64,000 bases of DNA from Exiguobacterium oxidotolerans JCM 12280 (GTDB taxonomy: Bacteria; Bacillota; Bacilli; Exiguobacteriales; Exiguobacteriaceae): NCBI RefSeq assembly GCF_000702625.1, contig NZ_JNIS01000001.1:2112001-2176000 (forward strand). The letters run 5' to 3'. Under the pieces are notes generated by a model. The model saw only the letters and a program-made list of their open reading frames with translations, ran no database searches and was not told the origin of the DNA. Numbering within the stretch: position 1 is the first letter of the stretch; each line of letters begins with the position of its first letter. This document shows positions 7,729 through 15,942 of the stretch, piece by piece. The translations under genes were made by a program, and so were the position numbers.

Positions 7729-9768
7729 TCAGCTAGTTGAGGAATTAAATCGTTTGTCGACCTCATCGACGGATAAAGGTTTTGCGAAGATGAATCCTTG
7801 CATCTGTTGACATGACGTTGTTTTTAGATACGCTTCAGCGCTGGAAGTTTCGACTCCTTCCGCAACTAAATTAAGGTTCAAATTCCGACCTAGTTGAATA
7901 ATGGAATCTAATAATCCTACATTTCCAACGTCAATCCCATCAATAAAAGTTTTGTCGATTTTGAGTTCATCAATCGGAAAAGCACTTAAATATTGAAGTG
8001 AAGAATAACCTGTTCCGAAATCATCGATGGACAGGCGGAAACCGAGTGACTTGATCAATTGCATCCGTTCGAGTGTTCGCTGTGTTTGTAGGATGGCGAT
8101 GTTTTCTGTCATCTCAAGCGTCACTGAGCGAGGCGAGATTATTTTATTTGAAATCAAGTGTTGGAGCGTCCGGATAAAGGAATCGCTTTGGAACTGGTGG
8201 GGGGAAATGTTGATGGCCATCGTCAGCTTAGGGTCAATCGTCTGTTGCCACTCGGCTAATTGTTCGCACGCCTCGAGGACGACCCAGTTATTGATGGGGG
8301 TGATGAGTGCTGCTTCTTCGGCAAGCGGAATGAACTCAGCCGGCGGAATACTTCCAAGTGCTGTATGATTCCAACGCAGCAATGCCTCGAAGCCGTTCAC
8401 ACGTCTCGTTTTCAAGTTGATGATGGGCTGATAAGCGAGTGAGAACGCGCCATCTTCTAAAGCTGTAAATAAAGAACGTTCAAGCTGTACTTTTCGTGTA
8501 AATTGTTGATCCATTTCATGTGTTAAATATTGAATCGTTCCTGTTCCGACAGCTTTTCCTGAGTACAATGCCATTTCTGATCTCCGGAATAAGTCTTCGA
8601 GTGAACTGGCCTCTGACGGATAGAGCGTGATTCCGAATGTACAGGAAATGATTAACGAATGACCATTAATGTAGTAAGGGCGTTGAATGACTTGTTGGAG
8701 CTTACGGACGAGTTGGAATAACGTATTTCTGTCGGAAGCGGGAATGAGTAGGCCGAATAAGTCACTCGTCGGATGAAAGGTTAAGGTACCTTCCGTCTGC
8801 TGTGAGAGACGAAGGGCTAGTGCTTGTAAAAGTTGATCACCGATGTGCGTTCCGAACGAATCATTGATGACTTTGAAACGATCGATATCAAATAAGATTA
8901 AAGCGAGTGGCTGAGTGGGTGAAGCGTGATCGAACATCGTTGCACCTTCTCTTAAAAATCCACGTCGATTGAGTAAATGCGTCATTTCGTTATGGTGGAC
9001 TAGAAAATCAAGTTCCTCTTCAAGACGGGTTGTTTCGGTCACATCAGTCCCGATAAATAAGTGTTGGAACCGGACACCGTCCGCATCATAAATCGGAATA
9101 AGTGTCGCTTGGAGAAACTTTCTTTCGGACGATGACGTTTCGATCGGCATTTTTCCGGACCAGGCTTTTTTTTGTTTGATTTGCGAGCGGATGGTCATCA
9201 ATACTTCGTTTTCGGCTGCACTGAGCAACTGCGTCCAAGGACGCTTGATGAGCTGATTCGGACAAAAACCTGTGAAATCGACCATGTTGGCGTTAGCGTA
9301 AGTGATAGTCCCCCGTGCATCCAAAACGAGGACACAAGCGATTTGATCAAACGCGTAGCGTAAGTCCATCAATCCTTGAAAGAGCGGTTTCGTGTCGGAT
9401 TGTTGAGCGGTTGAAGGGAGGCTACAAAAAGAAGCACCTATGACGTATTCATCGTTATCGTCAAACAATGGTGTGATTAACATTGTCGCGGTCATGCTTG
9501 TACCTGTTTTGTGTAAAAAATACGTGTTCGGAAGTTGAATGACCTGGCGACGTTCTAAAAACGATCTCCAAATCTGTTCACTAAAAGCAACGTCTTCCGG
9601 ATTTAATAACGGGAGTGTTCGACCTAACACTTCATCTGCAGACCATCCCCAATAGTCTTCAGCCGAAGGGTTCCAGATACGAACGGTTAAATCCAGATTT
9701 AAGATGAAGGCAGGTAAGGGGAACTTACTCATGACGACTTCATAGGAATCAATGGTCGAACGGTCCAT
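7729..9768 (-). CDS. PAS-PAS-GGDEF-EAL protein; probable c-di-GMP phosphodiesterase with degenerate GGDEF
   Basis: Two PAS domains (about residues 8-115 and 130-250), a GGDEF-type domain (252-415) and an EAL domain (430-670) are visible in 679 aa. The GGDEF signature is replaced by TSDLF at 334-338, so cyclase activity is unlikely. The EAL domain keeps EALLRW (461), N520, EMTE (552-555), DDFGTGYSS (582-590), LKIDK and EGVE, so c-di-GMP hydrolysis is expected. No membrane segment is seen, so it is cytoplasmic, with the PAS domains as the likely sensor. The frame is open to a TTG at 9834, but ATG 9768 follows AAGGAG by 10 nt and is preferred. Confidence 0.9.
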   Translation of the reverse strand: MDRSTIDSYEVVMSKFPLPAFILNLDLTVRIWNPSAEDYWGWSADEVLGRTLPLLNPEDVAFSEQIWRSFLERRQVIQLPNTYFLHKTGTSMTATMLITPLFDDNDEYVIGASFCSLPSTAQQSDTKPLFQGLMDLRYAFDQIACVLVLDARGTITYANANMVDFTGFCPNQLIKRPWTQLLSAAENEVLMTIRSQIKQKKAWSGKMPIETSSSERKFLQATLIPIYDADGVRFQHLFIGTDVTETTRLEEELDFLVHHNEMTHLLNRRGFLREGATMFDHASPTQPLALILFDIDRFKVINDSFGTHIGDQLLQALALRLSQQTEGTLTFHPTSDLFGLLIPASDRNTLFQLVRKLQQVIQRPYYINGHSLIISCTFGITLYPSEASSLEDLFRRSEMALYSGKAVGTGTIQYLTHEMDQQFTRKVQLERSLFTALEDGAFSLAYQPIINLKTRRVNGFEALLRWNHTALGSIPPAEFIPLAEEAALITPINNWVVLEACEQLAEWQQTIDPKLTMAINISPHQFQSDSFIRTLQHLISNKIISPRSVTLEMTENIAILQTQRTLERMQLIKSLGFRLSIDDFGTGYSSLQYLSAFPIDELKIDKTFIDGIDVGNVGLLDSIIQLGRNLNLNLVAEGVETSSAEAYLKTTSCQQMQGFIFAKPLSVDEVDKRFNSSTS

Positions 9769-9824
9769 TACATGCACACTCCTTGTTACGCAAATTGATA
9801 GTTCAGTTGTCTTGTCTATTCCCA

Positions 9825-9878
9825 ATATATTCAATCAACATGCAGATAAACATATATTCAATCAACATGCAGATAAAC
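9825..9878. repeat. Perfect 27-bp tandem duplication
   Basis: Two exact, abutting 27-bp copies (9825-9851 and 9852-9878), each starting ATATATTCAATCAACATG, lie between the divergent EAL and rocD genes. A recent slippage duplication is likely; it changes the spacing between the two promoters. Confidence 0.95.
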
Positions 9879-9923
9879 CCTTTTGGATGTTTAACTTTTG
9901 TATGAAGATTATTTTGAGGAATC

Positions 9924-9951
9924 TGTTATAATCGATTTGAAAGCGTTTTCT
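9924..9951 (+). promoter_or_regulatory. rocD promoter (extended -10) with overlapping cre site
   Basis: An extended -10, TGTTATAAT, ends at 9932, with no good -35. The cre-like box TGAAAGCGTTTTCT (9938-9951) follows 5 nt later, at the expected transcription start, matching the CcpA consensus except at the last base. This placement predicts repression of rocD by preferred carbon sources. Confidence 0.7.
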
Positions 9952-9974
9952 AAAGAGTCAAAGGGGGACTATTT

Positions 9975-11177
9975 ATGAATCAAACAGAAAAAATTATTCA
10001 ACAGACAGAGCAGTTCGGGGCACATAACTATCATCCACTTCCAATCGTCATTTCAGAAGCGGAAGGTGTCTTCGTCAAAGATCCAGAAGGACGTCAGTAT
10101 ATGGATATGCTCAGTGCTTACTCAGCCGTCAATCAAGGGCATCGTCATCCTAAAATCATCGAAGCTTTAAAACGCCAGGCTGATAAGATTACGTTGACAT
10201 CACGTGCGTTCCATAATGATCAGTTAGGTTTCTTCTATGAAAAAGTAGCGAAGTTGACGAATAAAGATATGGTTCTACCCATGAACACCGGTGCAGAAGC
10301 TGTCGAAACAGCAGTGAAGGCTGCACGACGTTGGGCGTATGAAGTAAAACAAGTTCCGGGCGACGCAGAGATTATCGTGTGCGAAGGAAACTTCCACGGG
10401 CGGACGATGACTGCTGTTTCCATGTCGACGGAAGCAGAATACCAACGCGGGTTTGGACCACTGTTACCTGGAATCAAAACGATTCCGTATGGTGACCTGG
10501 AAGCCTTAAAAGGTGCAATTACTGAAAACACGGCAGCCTTCATCGTTGAGCCGATTCAAGGGGAAGCGGGAATCTTGATTCCGTACGATGGTTTCTTAAA
10601 AGACGCGCAAGCTGTCTGTAAAGAGCAGAACGTCCTGCTCGTGGCTGACGAAATCCAATCAGGTCTCGGACGTTCAGGTAAGTGGTTTGCTTCGGATTGG
10701 GACGAAGTGACGCCAGACATGTATATTCTCGGAAAAGCACTAGGCGGCGGAGTATTCCCGATTTCATGTGTAGCGGCAAATCGCGACGTGCTGAATGTCT
10801 TTAATCCAGGCTCGCATGGCTCGACATTTGGTGGAAATCCATTAGCATGTGCCGTCTCGGTTGCTTCGTTAGAAGTGCTCGAAGATGAAAAATTACCTGA
10901 GCGGTCGCTTGAACTCGGAACGTACTTCATGGAAAAATTAAAACAAATCAACAACCCGATCATTAAAGAAGTCCGTGGACGTGGACTCTTCATCGGAGTT
11001 GAATTGACAGAAGCGGCTCGTCCATATTGTGAAGCATTAAAGGAAAAAGGACTGCTTTGTAAAGAAACGCATGAGACGGTCATTCGTTTTGCACCACCAC
11101 TCGTCATCACGAAAGAAGAGCTCGACTGGGCCTTTGAACGAATCGAACAAGTATTAGGCGCCTCGGTAACGCAATAA
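9975..11177 (+). CDS. rocD: Ornithine aminotransferase
   Basis: The 400-aa class-III PLP aminotransferase begins [17 protein letters not shown] and has [13 protein letters not shown], both typical of ornithine-oxo-acid transaminase, which turns ornithine and 2-oxoglutarate into glutamate semialdehyde and glutamate in arginine breakdown. PLP residues are visible: [11 protein letters not shown]225 in [13 protein letters not shown], and the Schiff-base lysine K254 in ILGKALGGG. The AGGGGGA ribosome binding site sits 7 nt ahead of ATG. It is a single-gene unit; the cre site links it to carbon status. Confidence 0.95.
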   Translation: MNQTEKIIQQTEQFGAHNYHPLPIVISEAEGVFVKDPEGRQYMDMLSAYSAVNQGHRHPKIIEALKRQADKITLTSRAFHNDQLGFFYEKVAKLTNKDMVLPMNTGAEAVETAVKAARRWAYEVKQVPGDAEIIVCEGNFHGRTMTAVSMSTEAEYQRGFGPLLPGIKTIPYGDLEALKGAITENTAAFIVEPIQGEAGILIPYDGFLKDAQAVCKEQNVLLVADEIQSGLGRSGKWFASDWDEVTPDMYILGKALGGGVFPISCVAANRDVLNVFNPGSHGSTFGGNPLACAVSVASLEVLEDEKLPERSLELGTYFMEKLKQINNPIIKEVRGRGLFIGVELTEAARPYCEALKEKGLLCKETHETVIRFAPPLVITKEELDWAFERIEQVLGASVTQ

Positions 11178-11187
11178 TTGATAGATC

Positions 11188-11230
11188 AAGACTTCCTGGT
11201 CGATTATGACGGGAAGTCTTTTTCTTTTTT
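11188..11230 (+). terminator. Terminator after rocD
   Basis: AAGACTTCC and GGAAGTCTT pair around a 15-nt loop and are followed by TTTCTTTTTT. Confidence 0.85.
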
Positions 11231-11232
11231 AT

Positions 11233-11257
11233 GTTTGATTCTTTTGGAGATGGGAAA
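11233..11257 (+). promoter_or_regulatory. SigB-type promoter of csbD-like gene
   Basis: GTTTGA and GGGAAA are spaced by 13 nt, close to the SigB consensus GTTTAA-N12-15-GGGWAW. CsbD-type genes are SigB controlled in Bacillus subtilis, which supports the call. Confidence 0.6.
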
Positions 11258-11294
11258 ATACTAATATTCGCATAAAAAATAGGGGGTAATGAAT

Positions 11295-11492
11295 ATGTCA
11301 GAAAACAGTGGTTTGAATAAAAAGCTCGATGGTGCAGTCGATAAAGCAGCAGGTAAAGCAAAAGAGGCACTTGGTAAAGCGACAGGGGATAAATCAACAG
11401 AACGTGATGGGAAGAAAGATCAATTAAAAGGTGGCGCGAAAAAGACAGTCGGGAATGCCCAGCAAAATCTTGAGGATACGAATCGTCATTAA
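11295..11492 (+). CDS. csbD: CsbD family stress protein
   Basis: The protein of about 65 aa is very hydrophilic and rich in Lys, Gly, Ala and Asp (KLDGAVDKAAGKAKEALGKA, then DQLKGGAKKTVGNAQQ), the typical CsbD pattern. These small proteins accumulate under general stress; their molecular role is unknown. An ATG six bases upstream (11289) is only 2 nt from GGGGG, so ATG 11295 with 8 nt spacing is preferred. The SigB-like promoter and a strong terminator make it a single-gene stress unit. Confidence 0.88.
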   Translation: MSENSGLNKKLDGAVDKAAGKAKEALGKATGDKSTERDGKKDQLKGGAKKTVGNAQQNLEDTNRH

Positions 11493-11503
11493 TGCGTGAC
11501 CGT

Positions 11504-11532
11504 AAGTACCCGAACGTTCGGGTACTTTTTTT
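11504..11532 (+). terminator. Terminator after csbD
   Basis: AAGTACCCGAAC and GTTCGGGTACTT form a perfect, almost loopless palindrome followed by seven T. Confidence 0.85.
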
Positions 11533-11592
11533 ATGAATAAATTTGTATAAAGGTCTAGTCATTTAGATGTTTATATGAAATAATGACAGTTG

Positions 11593-11606
11593 TAAAAGCG
11601 TTTTCA
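11593..11606. promoter_or_regulatory. Candidate cre site upstream of the PTS gene
   Basis: TAAAAGCGTTTTCA differs from the cre consensus only at position 2. It lies about 45 bp before the start of the PTS EIICB gene, where CcpA control of a sugar transporter would be expected. Confidence 0.6.
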
Positions 11607-11652
11607 TTGATTCGTCAGCAATTGTTTTTTTACTTAAGAAAGGATGAAGTGT

Positions 11653-13167
11653 ATGTTGCAATTTCTTCAACGGATTGGTAAAGCTTTAATGCTGCCAATC
11701 GCCGTATTACCAGCCGCAGGGATTGTCTTACGACTCGGATCGGCAGACATGCTGGATATCCCATTGATGGTAGCAGCGGGAGGGGCAATTTTTGATAACT
11801 TGCCGCTTATCTTTGCGATTGGTGTCGCAATCGGACTTTCGATTGATGCCAGTGGGGCAGCTGGATTAGCTGGGGCAGTCGGTTATCTCGTTTTAAAAAA
11901 TGGTGTTGATTCCATGAACAAAGATTATTCCAATGCCCAAATTCAAGCAAAGTATGATGCGATAGCAGCCATTGTCAATGATTCCTCGACGAAAGCAGAC
12001 GGTGCGACCTTGAGTGCGATTGCGAATCAGGCGAGTCTTGGTTCGATGGTCAACATGGCAGTCTTTGGCGGAATCATTGCCGGGATTACAGCCGGTTTGC
12101 TTTACAATCGTTTTTATAACATTAAACTCCCGGATTGGTTGGCATTCTTTGGTGGAAGACGGTTCGTTCCGATCATCACCTCTGCTGTAATGCTCGTTTT
12201 AGCTTTTATCTTTGGTTACTTATGGCCGTTCATCGAAGATGGGATCAATGGTGCCGGAGAATGGATGGTCAGCCTCGGAGCAGGCGGTGCCGCACTGTTT
12301 GGATTCTTCAACCGTCTCTTGATTCCTGTCGGTCTGCATCATGTCTTAAACAATATTTTTTGGTTCGTCTTCGGTTCGTATGAAAAAGCAGACGGGACGA
12401 TCGTCAATGGAGACATCGCTCGTTTCTTTGCCGGAGATCCGACAGCGGGTATCTATCAGGCTGGTTTCTTCCCGATTATGATGTTTGCACTTCCGGCAGC
12501 TGCTGCTGCGATGGTCATGGCAGCACGGAAAGAAAATCGGAAAGCTGTTGCCGGAGCGATGATTGGTTTAGGATTGACTTCGTTCCTAACGGGGATTACG
12601 GAGCCGATTGAGTTTTCATTCATGTTCCTTTCACCCGTCTTGTACGTCATGCATGCCGTTTTGACAGGTCTTTCGATGGCCGTCGTCAATTTGCTTGGCA
12701 TCTTACATGGGTTCTCGTTCTCAGCAGGGTTCATTGATTATGCCTTGAATTTTGGAATTGCTACAAAACCGTTGTTGCTGATTCCGGTTGGTCTCGCGTT
12801 CGCGGTCATCTATTACTTCCTGTTCTACTTCATGATTACGAAGTTTGATTTAAAAACACCAGGTCGTGAAGATGAATCGCTCGTAACAGACACGGGTATC
12901 GTAACAGGGGTTTCAGATGATAAGTATGAGCAACAAGCAGCAAAAATCTTTGCAGGTCTACAAGGTACGGATAATGTGACGGCGATTGATAATTGTGCGA
13001 CACGTTTACGTTTACAAGTCAAAGATACAAGTGTAATTGATGAAGCAGCGATTAAAGCCGCTGGTGCAAAAGGTGTCATGAAGATGGGGGCGACAAACGT
13101 CCAAATCATCATCGGGACAGATGTTGAATTCGTCGCGGATGCCATGAAACGTCACAAAAATAAGTAA
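11653..13167 (+). CDS. nagP: PTS EIICB transporter, N-acetylglucosamine/glucose type (NagP/NagE-like)
   Basis: The EIIC domain (residues 1-385) has about ten membrane segments with LMLPIAVLPAAGIVLRLG, NRLLIPVGLHHVLNN and the substrate motif GITEPIEFSFMF. A linker leads to an EIIB domain with the phosphocysteine motif IDNCATRLRL near residue 447. There is no EIIA domain, as in NagP, so phosphate must come from another EIIA. It imports and phosphorylates a hexose, most likely GlcNAc. ATG 11644 abuts AAAGG, so ATG 11653 is the better start. A cre site upstream and a terminator downstream mark a single-gene unit. Confidence 0.9.
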   Translation: MLQFLQRIGKALMLPIAVLPAAGIVLRLGSADMLDIPLMVAAGGAIFDNLPLIFAIGVAIGLSIDASGAAGLAGAVGYLVLKNGVDSMNKDYSNAQIQAKYDAIAAIVNDSSTKADGATLSAIANQASLGSMVNMAVFGGIIAGITAGLLYNRFYNIKLPDWLAFFGGRRFVPIITSAVMLVLAFIFGYLWPFIEDGINGAGEWMVSLGAGGAALFGFFNRLLIPVGLHHVLNNIFWFVFGSYEKADGTIVNGDIARFFAGDPTAGIYQAGFFPIMMFALPAAAAAMVMAARKENRKAVAGAMIGLGLTSFLTGITEPIEFSFMFLSPVLYVMHAVLTGLSMAVVNLLGILHGFSFSAGFIDYALNFGIATKPLLLIPVGLAFAVIYYFLFYFMITKFDLKTPGREDESLVTDTGIVTGVSDDKYEQQAAKIFAGLQGTDNVTAIDNCATRLRLQVKDTSVIDEAAIKAAGAKGVMKMGATNVQIIIGTDVEFVADAMKRHKNK

Positions 13168-13169
13168 AC

Positions 13170-13206
13170 AAAAGACCAGCGCTCATGAGCGCTGGTCTTT
13201 TGTTTT
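13170..13206 (+). terminator. Bidirectional terminator between the PTS and EamA genes
   Basis: AAAAGACCAGCGC and GCGCTGGTCTTTT form a 13-bp perfect stem; T-runs occur on both strands, so it can end both convergent genes. Confidence 0.85.
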
Positions 13207-13222
13207 GAAGGGAGATACACTG

Positions 13223-14131
13223 TTAAGAAAAGTCACGTTGATTGTGCGACGCAGTGACTGTTTTTTGTTTTGGGGCGTGGGCATAAATCGGATAAAAAAT
13301 ACCGACTAAAATGATGATGATACCAATCCACTGTGAGCCCATTAAATGTTCGCCTAAAATGAGCACAGAACAGATGACTGCTGTTGGGAGCTCGGCAGCT
13401 CCGAGCAATGAGACGCTGGCAGGACTGAGATGTGGTGCACCTGCGGCAAATAAAAGTGGTGGTAAAATTAAAGCGAATAAGCCGAGTGGAAGGGCATAAA
13501 GCAACATTCCATTTTCAAAATTTGTTTCGCTCAAGAAAGTAGTAGGTGGATACATAATCATGACGAAAAGTAACCCACCTGTCATCATATAAAAGCTCTT
13601 TTTGATGACCGGAAGATGATTTGCGACACGTCCGCTCGCGAGTAAAAAGATGGAGAAGCTGACCGCTGCGCCTAATCCGAACAGTGTTCCGCGGAAGTCA
13701 AGCGAACTCGTGTAAGCAGCACTTGCCAAAATGGCTCCGCCAATCAAGAGGATTGCTGACAAGAAGTGTGCCCGTGAAGGTAAGCGTTTCGAAATGATTG
13801 AATCGATAACAACACCAATCCACGTAAATTGGAACAATAAGATGATTGCGACGGAAGCAGATATTGTCTGCAGGCTCTGATAGTAAAGGTAACCTGTCGT
13901 CCCACTGGAGATGCCGATAATGACCAGTTTCATAGCGGTCGTAGGTGCGAGACGTAGATTTTTTGTAAATAGCGCAAGGATGAAAATCATGAGCCATCCG
14001 AAGAGAAACTGACTTCCTGAAACTGTAGCAGAGTCGAAGCCGGCAGCATAAGCTAGTTTGACAATCGTTGAAAGGACACCGTAACTGATAGCGCCGATTA
14101 AAACGAAAAGTGTTGCTTTTGATCGATTCAT
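13223..14131 (-). CDS. EamA/DMT-family transporter
   Basis: The 302-aa protein is built of ten hydrophobic segments in two repeats, the second around FRGTLFGLGAAVSFSIFLLA and LLGAAELPTAVICSVLILGE, which is typical of EamA drug/metabolite transporters. It sits in the cytoplasmic membrane and probably exports a small metabolite; substrate unknown. GGAGG is 7 nt from ATG. A long hairpin terminator separates it from ykyA upstream, so it is probably transcribed alone. Confidence 0.88.
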   Translation of the reverse strand: MNRSKATLFVLIGAISYGVLSTIVKLAYAAGFDSATVSGSQFLFGWLMIFILALFTKNLRLAPTTAMKLVIIGISSGTTGYLYYQSLQTISASVAIILLFQFTWIGVVIDSIISKRLPSRAHFLSAILLIGGAILASAAYTSSLDFRGTLFGLGAAVSFSIFLLASGRVANHLPVIKKSFYMMTGGLLFVMIMYPPTTFLSETNFENGMLLYALPLGLFALILPPLLFAAGAPHLSPASVSLLGAAELPTAVICSVLILGEHLMGSQWIGIIIILVGIFYPIYAHAPKQKTVTASHNQRDFS

Positions 14132-14156
14132 TTAGTTGCCTCCATGTTTTAGAACG

Positions 14157-14217
14157 CACAAAAAAGGTTGCAACAGGGCCTTGTCCAGGTTTTTTGGACA
14201 GGGTTTGGTTGCAACCT
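14157..14217 (-). terminator. Long two-part hairpin terminator after ykyA
   Basis: AGGTTGCAAC and GTTGCAACCT form the outer stem; CCTTGTCC and GGACAGGG-type arms form the inner stem, with small bulges between. Six T follow on the minus strand, so it ends the pda-ykyA operon. Confidence 0.8.
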
Positions 14218-14224
14218 GTGTGAG

Positions 14225-14875
14225 TTATTTAATGTTGAGACCTACCTCTTTGTAAAAGGCGGGTTTTAATTCATTGTAGCGAGCAGTTAAACGATTAAAA
14301 TCATTTAACGTAGCCGTAGCCTGACGCGTAGTACGATTTAAGTCGGCTGTTGCTTCATCAATCTTAACGAAGTTCGGTTTCTCGGTCAAGTAGGAGAGTA
14401 ATTTTTCCTCCGCGTCCATTGAAGCGGTATATTGCTTAACGAATGTAGTGAATGCTTGTTCACGCTGTTCGATGACTTCAATCACGCGAAATCCTTCACG
14501 TTTCGGTCCGGTTTCGAGTTCTGCGACGTAATCTTTTAATTCTTGTATATCTAACTTGGCGAAAGCCTCTCGGCGCAACGATTGTTCTTGTTCAAGCAAA
14601 GAGGATCGTTCTTCGTTTAAAGCCATTAATTCCTCACGTTCATTTTGTGACCGTTTGATTTCCTCAGCTCCTGCATCGAGAACTGCTTGGTACGTATTAA
14701 CGGAAATTTCATCTTTTCTACTTCTAGACTCTGCGAGCGTGGTCGCGTCTTGTTCGTATGTTGCGTGCTCTTCGAGTTTGTCATAAAAGTCCATAGAGGA
14801 ATCTGTTGAACAACCACTTAAAAGTAACGCAGCACAACTCGAGAGAAAAGTGAGAGACAGGTATATTTTTTTCAT
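14225..14875 (-). CDS. ykyA: YkyA-like cell-surface lipoprotein
   Basis: The 216-aa protein has a lipoprotein signal ending ALLLSGC (Cys22), followed by a long charged alpha-helical, coiled-coil-like region (EEIKRSQNEREELMALNEER, LREEAFAKLD-like). This matches the YkyA family of putative cell-wall-binding lipoproteins of Bacilli; a precise function is not established. AAGGAG precedes the ATG. It lies 12 nt after the polysaccharide deacetylase gene and both share one terminator, so the pair is an operon acting at the cell envelope. Confidence 0.82.
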   Translation of the reverse strand: MKKIYLSLTFLSSCAALLLSGCSTDSSMDFYDKLEEHATYEQDATTLAESRSRKDEISVNTYQAVLDAGAEEIKRSQNEREELMALNEERSSLLEQEQSLRREAFAKLDIQELKDYVAELETGPKREGFRVIEVIEQREQAFTTFVKQYTASMDAEEKLLSYLTEKPNFVKIDEATADLNRTTRQATATLNDFNRLTARYNELKPAFYKEVGLNIK

Positions 14876-14887
14876 GAACGAAACTCC

Positions 14888-15733
14888 TTATAGATTGGAT
14901 TGCTGAACAAAATTAAACGGAATATGGAAGTCTTCATCATAAATCGAAAACTGATAGCCTTTTTTCTTTAAACCGGCAACGATTGCCGGAAGTGCGCGTA
15001 ACGTTTGTGGTTGTTCATGTAATAAAATAATTTCGAAAGGATCTTCTGCCCGGTCGATGACAGTTTTTGCGACTTCTTTTGCACTGTCTTTGTAATACCA
15101 ATCCATCGAATCAATCGACCAGTCCCAGACACGTAGATTCGCAGACGCCACATCATTCGCGATCGTTTTTGAAATACCAGGAGACGAGCCATAAGGAGGA
15201 CGCGTCAGAAGAGGCGAATGTCCCGTTAACTGATTAATCTTTTTTTGGACGCTCAGCATCTCTTTGACATATTGTTTTTTCTTATAGAGCGTTTCATAGT
15301 CATGGGTCTCACTATGCAGCCCGATGTAATGTCCTGCCGTTGCGGCATCTTTTACAAGCGTCGGCTGGGCGTCGATGTTGCTTCCGATGAAAAAGAAAGT
15401 AGCTTTGACTTGTTGTTGCGCCAGTTCATTTAAAATGTCTGTGGTTAAGGCGCTAGGGCCATCCTCAAACGTTAAATAGGCGACTTTTTTTGTCACACCA
15501 TTCCATTGATCGACCCGGGATTTTTCCATGTTAGCAACAGGGACTTGTCCGAGCGTTGTGACCGTTACAGTAGCGAGCTGTTGTTTCGGCTTGATGTATT
15601 GATAGGCGATGAATCCACCGACAGAAAGTAAAAGTAAGGTGAATAAAATCGATAGCTTGCGAAGAAATTTGTTTTTAGAATGTCGTTTTCGTGGTCCAAG
15701 ACCAATCGGATTTCCAGTGTTGTATGAATCCAT
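14888..15733 (-). CDS. Membrane-anchored polysaccharide (peptidoglycan) deacetylase, NodB domain
   Basis: A basic N-terminus and one membrane segment (about residues 25-46) anchor a NodB deacetylase domain. Motifs: TFEDGP (88-93), HSETH (140-144), RPPYG (178-182), DWSIDSMDW (204-212) and LLHE (237-240). The usual TFDDGP is TFEDGP here, so the first Asp, generally the catalytic base, is Glu90; metal ligands D91, H140 and H144 are kept. It should remove N-acetyl groups from peptidoglycan or another polymer. AAAGGAG is 11 nt before ATG 15733; the frame is open upstream but has no better start. Confidence 0.85.
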   Translation of the reverse strand: MDSYNTGNPIGLGPRKRHSKNKFLRKLSILFTLLLLSVGGFIAYQYIKPKQQLATVTVTTLGQVPVANMEKSRVDQWNGVTKKVAYLTFEDGPSALTTDILNELAQQQVKATFFFIGSNIDAQPTLVKDAATAGHYIGLHSETHDYETLYKKKQYVKEMLSVQKKINQLTGHSPLLTRPPYGSSPGISKTIANDVASANLRVWDWSIDSMDWYYKDSAKEVAKTVIDRAEDPFEIILLHEQPQTLRALPAIVAGLKKKGYQFSIYDEDFHIPFNFVQQSNL

Positions 15734-15897
15734 CGCTGTTATAGCTCCTTTGCAGAAAATCGTATAGGTTAACTGTAACATTTTGTCTGTTTCATTTGTA
15801 ACAAACATGTTACAAAAAGATAACTGAGTAAGATTTTTCAAATTATGACTCTTTAAGTTAGATTAAAACAGATGATATTTGATTTAAATTAAACATG

Positions 15898-15942
15898 AAA
15901 AAGAGGACAAGCAGACCCGTTTGGATCTGTTTGTCCTCTTTA
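15898..15942 (-). terminator. Terminator cut off from its gene by the IS insertion
   Basis: AAAGAGGACAA and TTGTCCTCTTT pair, with a further inner stem. The T-run (TTTTT) lies on the minus strand, so it served a gene coming from the right. The nearest such gene is the YhfH-like one at 17319, now separated from it by the IS. Confidence 0.65.
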
